From Lacrimispora sp. BS-2 (GTDB lineage Bacteria > Bacillota > Clostridia > Lachnospirales > Lachnospiraceae): DNA of 64,000 nucleotides. A program made the translations under genes and the position numbers. The notes below the pieces were generated by a model. It was not told where the DNA came from. It ran no database searches and saw only the letters and a list, made by a program, of their open reading frames with translations. Each line of letters starts with the position of its first letter. The first letter of the stretch is position 1. Positions 61,308 through 64,000 of this stretch are shown here, in pieces. The stretch spans positions 310,001 through 374,000 of the forward strand of contig NZ_CP157940.1 of assembly GCF_040207125.1 (NCBI RefSeq). The letters are read 5' to 3'.

Positions 61308-62384
61308 ATGATGGATTATGAAGGCATTCTGAGCAGGAAGCCGTTTTCCGCAGCAAAGGATGAGAAAAAACTGATGTACGGAGAATGGCTGACAGAATTG
61401 ACGGATTATCACAGAAAACACTGCCCTTCATACGGACAATTGTTGAAACACCTTATGATTCGGGAACATGGTCAGATGAGAGAGGAAGAGATTCCTATGC
61501 TTCCGGTTGGACTTTTTAAGGAAATGGACTTAATCAGCATTCCAGGCGACAAAGTATTTAAGACCATGACTTCTTCCGGAACAAAAGGGCAGACGGTATC
61601 AAGAATTTATCTGGACAGGGATACGGCAAACTACCAGCAGAGGGCACTGGCAAATATTGGAGGAGACTTTTGGGGAGAGGAACGACTTCCCCTTCTGGTC
61701 CTGGACAGTCCGGATGTATTAAAAAATAGAAACCTGTTTTCGGCCAGAGGAGCGGGAATCCTTGGATTTTCCATTTTTTCCTCCAGAATCTGTTATGGGC
61801 TGGACCAGGATATGAACCTTGATATGGAAAGAATCAAACAATTTCTGGACCGTTATACGGGAAAACGGATCCTGATATTTGGTTTTACCTATATAATCTG
61901 GAAGTATTTCTATCAGGCCCTTGCAAAGTCCGGACAGAAGCTGGATATTCCGGAAGGAATCCTTATTCATGGGGGAGGATTTAAAAAGCTTGAGGATCAA
62001 TCGGTTTCCCCACATGAATTTAAGGAGAGGATCAGGGAAGTGTCCGGGATAAAGGAAATTCATAATTATTATGGAATGGCAGAACAGACAGGCAGTATCT
62101 ATATGGAATGTCCCCAGGGTCACCTTCATGCAAGCTTATATTCCGATATCATAACCAGACGGGTAAAGGATTTTGGCGTTTGTTCCCATGGAGAAAAAGG
62201 GATCATACAGGTACTTTCTCCCCTTGCCCTTTCTTATCCCGGGCACTCCATACTTACGGAGGATGAGGGAATCATTCTGGGAGAGGATGATTGTCCCTGC
62301 GGCCGTCTGGGAAAATATTTTAAAGTATTGGGGAGAATAAGCCAGGCTGAGATAAGGGGGTGCAGTGACACCTATGATGGATGA
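61308..62384 (+). CDS. LuxE-like acyl-protein synthetase
   Basis: A 358-residue adenylating enzyme of the LuxE family, which activates a fatty acid and passes it to a partner. The ATP-binding TSSGTKGQTVSRIYLD (residues ~85-100) and IHNYYGMAEQTGSIYMEC motif are family-typical, and DDCPCGRLG closes the fold. Its last 20 bases overlap the luxC-like gene. In luminous bacteria LuxE works with LuxC reductase and LuxD; no luxA, luxB or luxD is present, so the aldehyde has another purpose. Confidence 0.88.
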   Translation: MMDYEGILSRKPFSAAKDEKKLMYGEWLTELTDYHRKHCPSYGQLLKHLMIREHGQMREEEIPMLPVGLFKEMDLISIPGDKVFKTMTSSGTKGQTVSRIYLDRDTANYQQRALANIGGDFWGEERLPLLVLDSPDVLKNRNLFSARGAGILGFSIFSSRICYGLDQDMNLDMERIKQFLDRYTGKRILIFGFTYIIWKYFYQALAKSGQKLDIPEGILIHGGGFKKLEDQSVSPHEFKERIREVSGIKEIHNYYGMAEQTGSIYMECPQGHLHASLYSDIITRRVKDFGVCSHGEKGIIQVLSPLALSYPGHSILTEDEGIILGEDDCPCGRLGKYFKVLGRISQAEIRGCSDTYDG

Positions 62385-63573
62385 TGTTACATATCTGGCA
62401 GGAGTAATCCAGCCAAAAGCTGAGCCGTTAAAACCTTTTTCAGAACCTGTTTTGGATTTTCTGGAAGAGCTTTCTGGTGAAATACGCAAAAGGAGAAGGG
62501 AGTTTGAAACGTACCGTGAAATCCCGGCTTTTGGGTTCTGGTTAAGAAGGACCCATATGGAGGAATTCCGGATGAGGTACGAGGATGGGAAACTTCGCAT
62601 AGGCAGAGGCGTGATATTCCATATTGTTTCTTCTAATGTCCCCGTGTTGTTTGCCTACAGTATGGTCATCGGTTTATTGGCTGGAAACAGCTGCGTGGTA
62701 CGGATCTCTTCCAGAAGCCGGAATGAGGATCAAAAGCTATGTGAAATAATTGACAATCTTTTGGGCCGGCCGGAATTTTCTTTGGTCAGAAACCGGATTT
62801 CTGTTTTTTCATGTAAAAGAGATAATGAAATCGTCAAATGCTGGCTGGAGGAATGCGATGGTCTTATGGTATGGGGAGGAGATCAGGCCATACAATCGGT
62901 CAGAGGAATGAAACTAAGACCGGATGCCGTGCAGGTCATGTTTCCAGACCGGTATTCCATCTGTATTCTGGATACCGAACGGATCGGAACGATTCCTGAT
63001 GAAGGACTTCAAACGCTGGCATACGGATTTGTAAAGGATGCTTATGCCATGGATCAGAATGCCTGCTCCAGTCCTCAGTTTGTCATTTGGAACCAGGAAG
63101 AGGAAACGGAAAGGACAGAACAGATCCGCAGAAGATGGTGGAACGCCGTAAGGAAAGAAGCAACCGCTTATGAGTTAAACCCTCATAAGGCCACGAAAAA
63201 ATATGAGACCTTATGTAGATATGCCATGATAACGGAGGAAATCTTAAGGATAGAGCAGTACGATAACCTGCTTTATACGGTCCTGCTTTCTAAAATTCCT
63301 CCAAATCCGGAAACGTACCGTGGGACCTGCGGATTGTTTTTTGAGTACCAGGGAGATTACCGGACGGCGGTCAGGCAATTGGCAGCCAGAAAGCTTCAGA
63401 CGGTGACGTATTACGGAATCCGCAGGGAGGAACTGACAGATTATATTATAAATAACCATTTATATGGAATCCACAGGGTGGTGCCCATAGGGGAAGCCTT
63501 GAACATGGATCTTGTATGGGATGGGCAGGATCTGATTGAGATGCTGTCCAGGGAAATTGTCTGGGAGGAGTAA
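62365..63573 (+). CDS. LuxC-like acyl-thioester reductase
   Basis: A 402-residue member of the LuxC/aldehyde dehydrogenase fold, reducing an acyl thioester to aldehyde with NAD(P)H. The nucleophile is C234 in YAMDQNACSSPQFV; SSNVPVLFAYSMVIGLLAGN is the cofactor/substrate region. GTG 62365 follows AAGGGGG by 4 nt and overlaps the luxE-like gene; ATG 62374/62377 are alternatives. The overlap implies coupled synthesis and a complex. Confidence 0.87.
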   Translation: MTPMMDDVTYLAGVIQPKAEPLKPFSEPVLDFLEELSGEIRKRRREFETYREIPAFGFWLRRTHMEEFRMRYEDGKLRIGRGVIFHIVSSNVPVLFAYSMVIGLLAGNSCVVRISSRSRNEDQKLCEIIDNLLGRPEFSLVRNRISVFSCKRDNEIVKCWLEECDGLMVWGGDQAIQSVRGMKLRPDAVQVMFPDRYSICILDTERIGTIPDEGLQTLAYGFVKDAYAMDQNACSSPQFVIWNQEEETERTEQIRRRWWNAVRKEATAYELNPHKATKKYETLCRYAMITEEILRIEQYDNLLYTVLLSKIPPNPETYRGTCGLFFEYQGDYRTAVRQLAARKLQTVTYYGIRREELTDYIINNHLYGIHRVVPIGEALNMDLVWDGQDLIEMLSREIVWEE

Positions 63574-63574
63574 T

Positions 63575-64000
63575 ATGTGTCTGTTTCAGGAAGAAAAATC
63601 ATACAAAGACCGGCTGCTGGCAGCAGATGATGCCGGACAGACGGTAACATACCGGGATCTGGATTTTTTTACAGAGGAGTTTTACCGGTATATCGGAGGA
63701 AAAAAACTGATTTTTATATTATGCCAGAATACCATTGGATCTCTCCTTGGGTATCTGGGCTGCTTAAAAACAGGGGTGGTTCCTTTGATGTTGGAAAAAC
63801 ACATTAACCAGGAGCTTTTAATGCGGCTGATCCGTGAATACCACCCGTCTTTTTTATACATACCGGAGGATTGTATTTTAAAGGCAGAGGAATGTGAGAT
63901 CGTATGGAAAACACAGGGATACTGTCTGTGCCGCAGAAAGGAGAAGCTCTCACCTTCCCTTTACGGAGAGCTTTCCTTACTTCTGACTACATCAGGGAGC
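63575..64000 (+). CDS. AMP-binding (acyl-activating) enzyme, 3' truncated by window edge
   Basis: 142 codons are visible from ATG 63575. The N-terminal part has the AMP-ligase fold signs: YRDLDFFTEEFYRYI, LIFILCQNTIGSLLGYLGC and GVVPLMLEK, and the last residues, LLLTTSGS, are the start of the phosphate-binding P-loop (TSGSTGxPK). It begins 1 bp after the luxC-like stop, so it is the next member of the operon. A second activating enzyme beside LuxE suggests that two acids are activated, or a start and a tailoring unit. Confidence 0.85.
   Translation, partial: MCLFQEEKSYKDRLLAADDAGQTVTYRDLDFFTEEFYRYIGGKKLIFILCQNTIGSLLGYLGCLKTGVVPLMLEKHINQELLMRLIREYHPSFLYIPEDCILKAEECEIVWKTQGYCLCRRKEKLSPSLYGELSLLLTTSGS

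Overview
The window looks like chromosomal DNA of an anaerobic Clostridia species, most likely a Lachnospiraceae member of the Lacrimispora / 'Clostridium saccharolyticum' type. This is inferred from the strong AGGAGG ribosome sites, sigma-A promoters, Csp-like S8 protease family, oxygen-sensitive fermentative enzymes (2-hydroxyacyl-CoA dehydratase, 4-hydroxybutyryl-CoA dehydratase, Etf-coupled acyl-CoA dehydrogenase) and the general gene style. No rRNA, tRNA, CRISPR array, prophage or intact insertion sequence was seen.

Layout. 1-5.2 kb: the 3' end of larE, then a peptide-use operon (M20 dipeptidase, OPT transporter, a small PqqD-like protein). 5.4-8.7 kb, minus strand: a Csp-type S8 protease homolog whose catalytic serine is glycine, a small lipoprotein and a LysR regulator. 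8.9-15.9 kb: a spermidine/putrescine-type ABC importer in one operon with an adenine-deaminase-like enzyme and a second amidohydrolase, pointing to uptake and deamination of an N-heterocycle. 16-25.3 kb: housekeeping genes, rpsO and pnp separated by a large structured element, a P-type ATPase behind a probable Mn2+ (yybP-ykoY) riboswitch, a DUF1576 membrane protein and an ABC-F ATPase. 25.5-33.4 kb: a chemoreceptor, a lone PTS EIIC, a decayed ORF and a 1258-residue secreted repeat protein.

33.8-45.3 kb: a GntR regulator followed by a nine-gene operon for reductive 2-hydroxyacid fermentation: dehydratase activator, two dehydratase subunits, YkvI-like transporter, acyl-CoA ligase, acyl-CoA dehydrogenase, EtfB, ferredoxin-fused EtfA and a family III CoA-transferase. 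The activity expected is 2-hydroxyacyl-CoA to enoyl-CoA to acyl-CoA. Palindromic TGTATACA-type sites in the leader fit the adjacent GntR protein.

45.6-58.9 kb: a divergent PucR-type regulator, then an unusual protein that joins an Old Yellow Enzyme/2,4-dienoyl-CoA reductase-type flavoenzyme to an acetoacetate-decarboxylase-like domain, and an SDR. A consensus-like promoter with an immediately downstream cre-like site drives this pair. Next come a 4-hydroxybutyrate module (CoA-acylating succinate semialdehyde dehydrogenase, 4-hydroxybutyrate dehydrogenase, 4-hydroxybutyryl-CoA dehydratase, two tandem 4-hydroxybutyrate CoA-transferases), giving succinyl-CoA to crotonyl-CoA.

58.9-64 kb: a SemiSWEET-like membrane protein, a LysR regulator and a compact operon encoding a Cys-rich/MaoC fusion, an acyl carrier protein, LuxE-like acyl-protein synthetase, LuxC-like acyl reductase and the start of an AMP-binding enzyme. 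This set resembles a carrier-bound fatty-acid reduction system without luciferase. The best candidates for new biology are the flavoenzyme-decarboxylase fusion, the LuxC/LuxE/ACP operon, the pseudoprotease and the rpsO-pnp RNA element.
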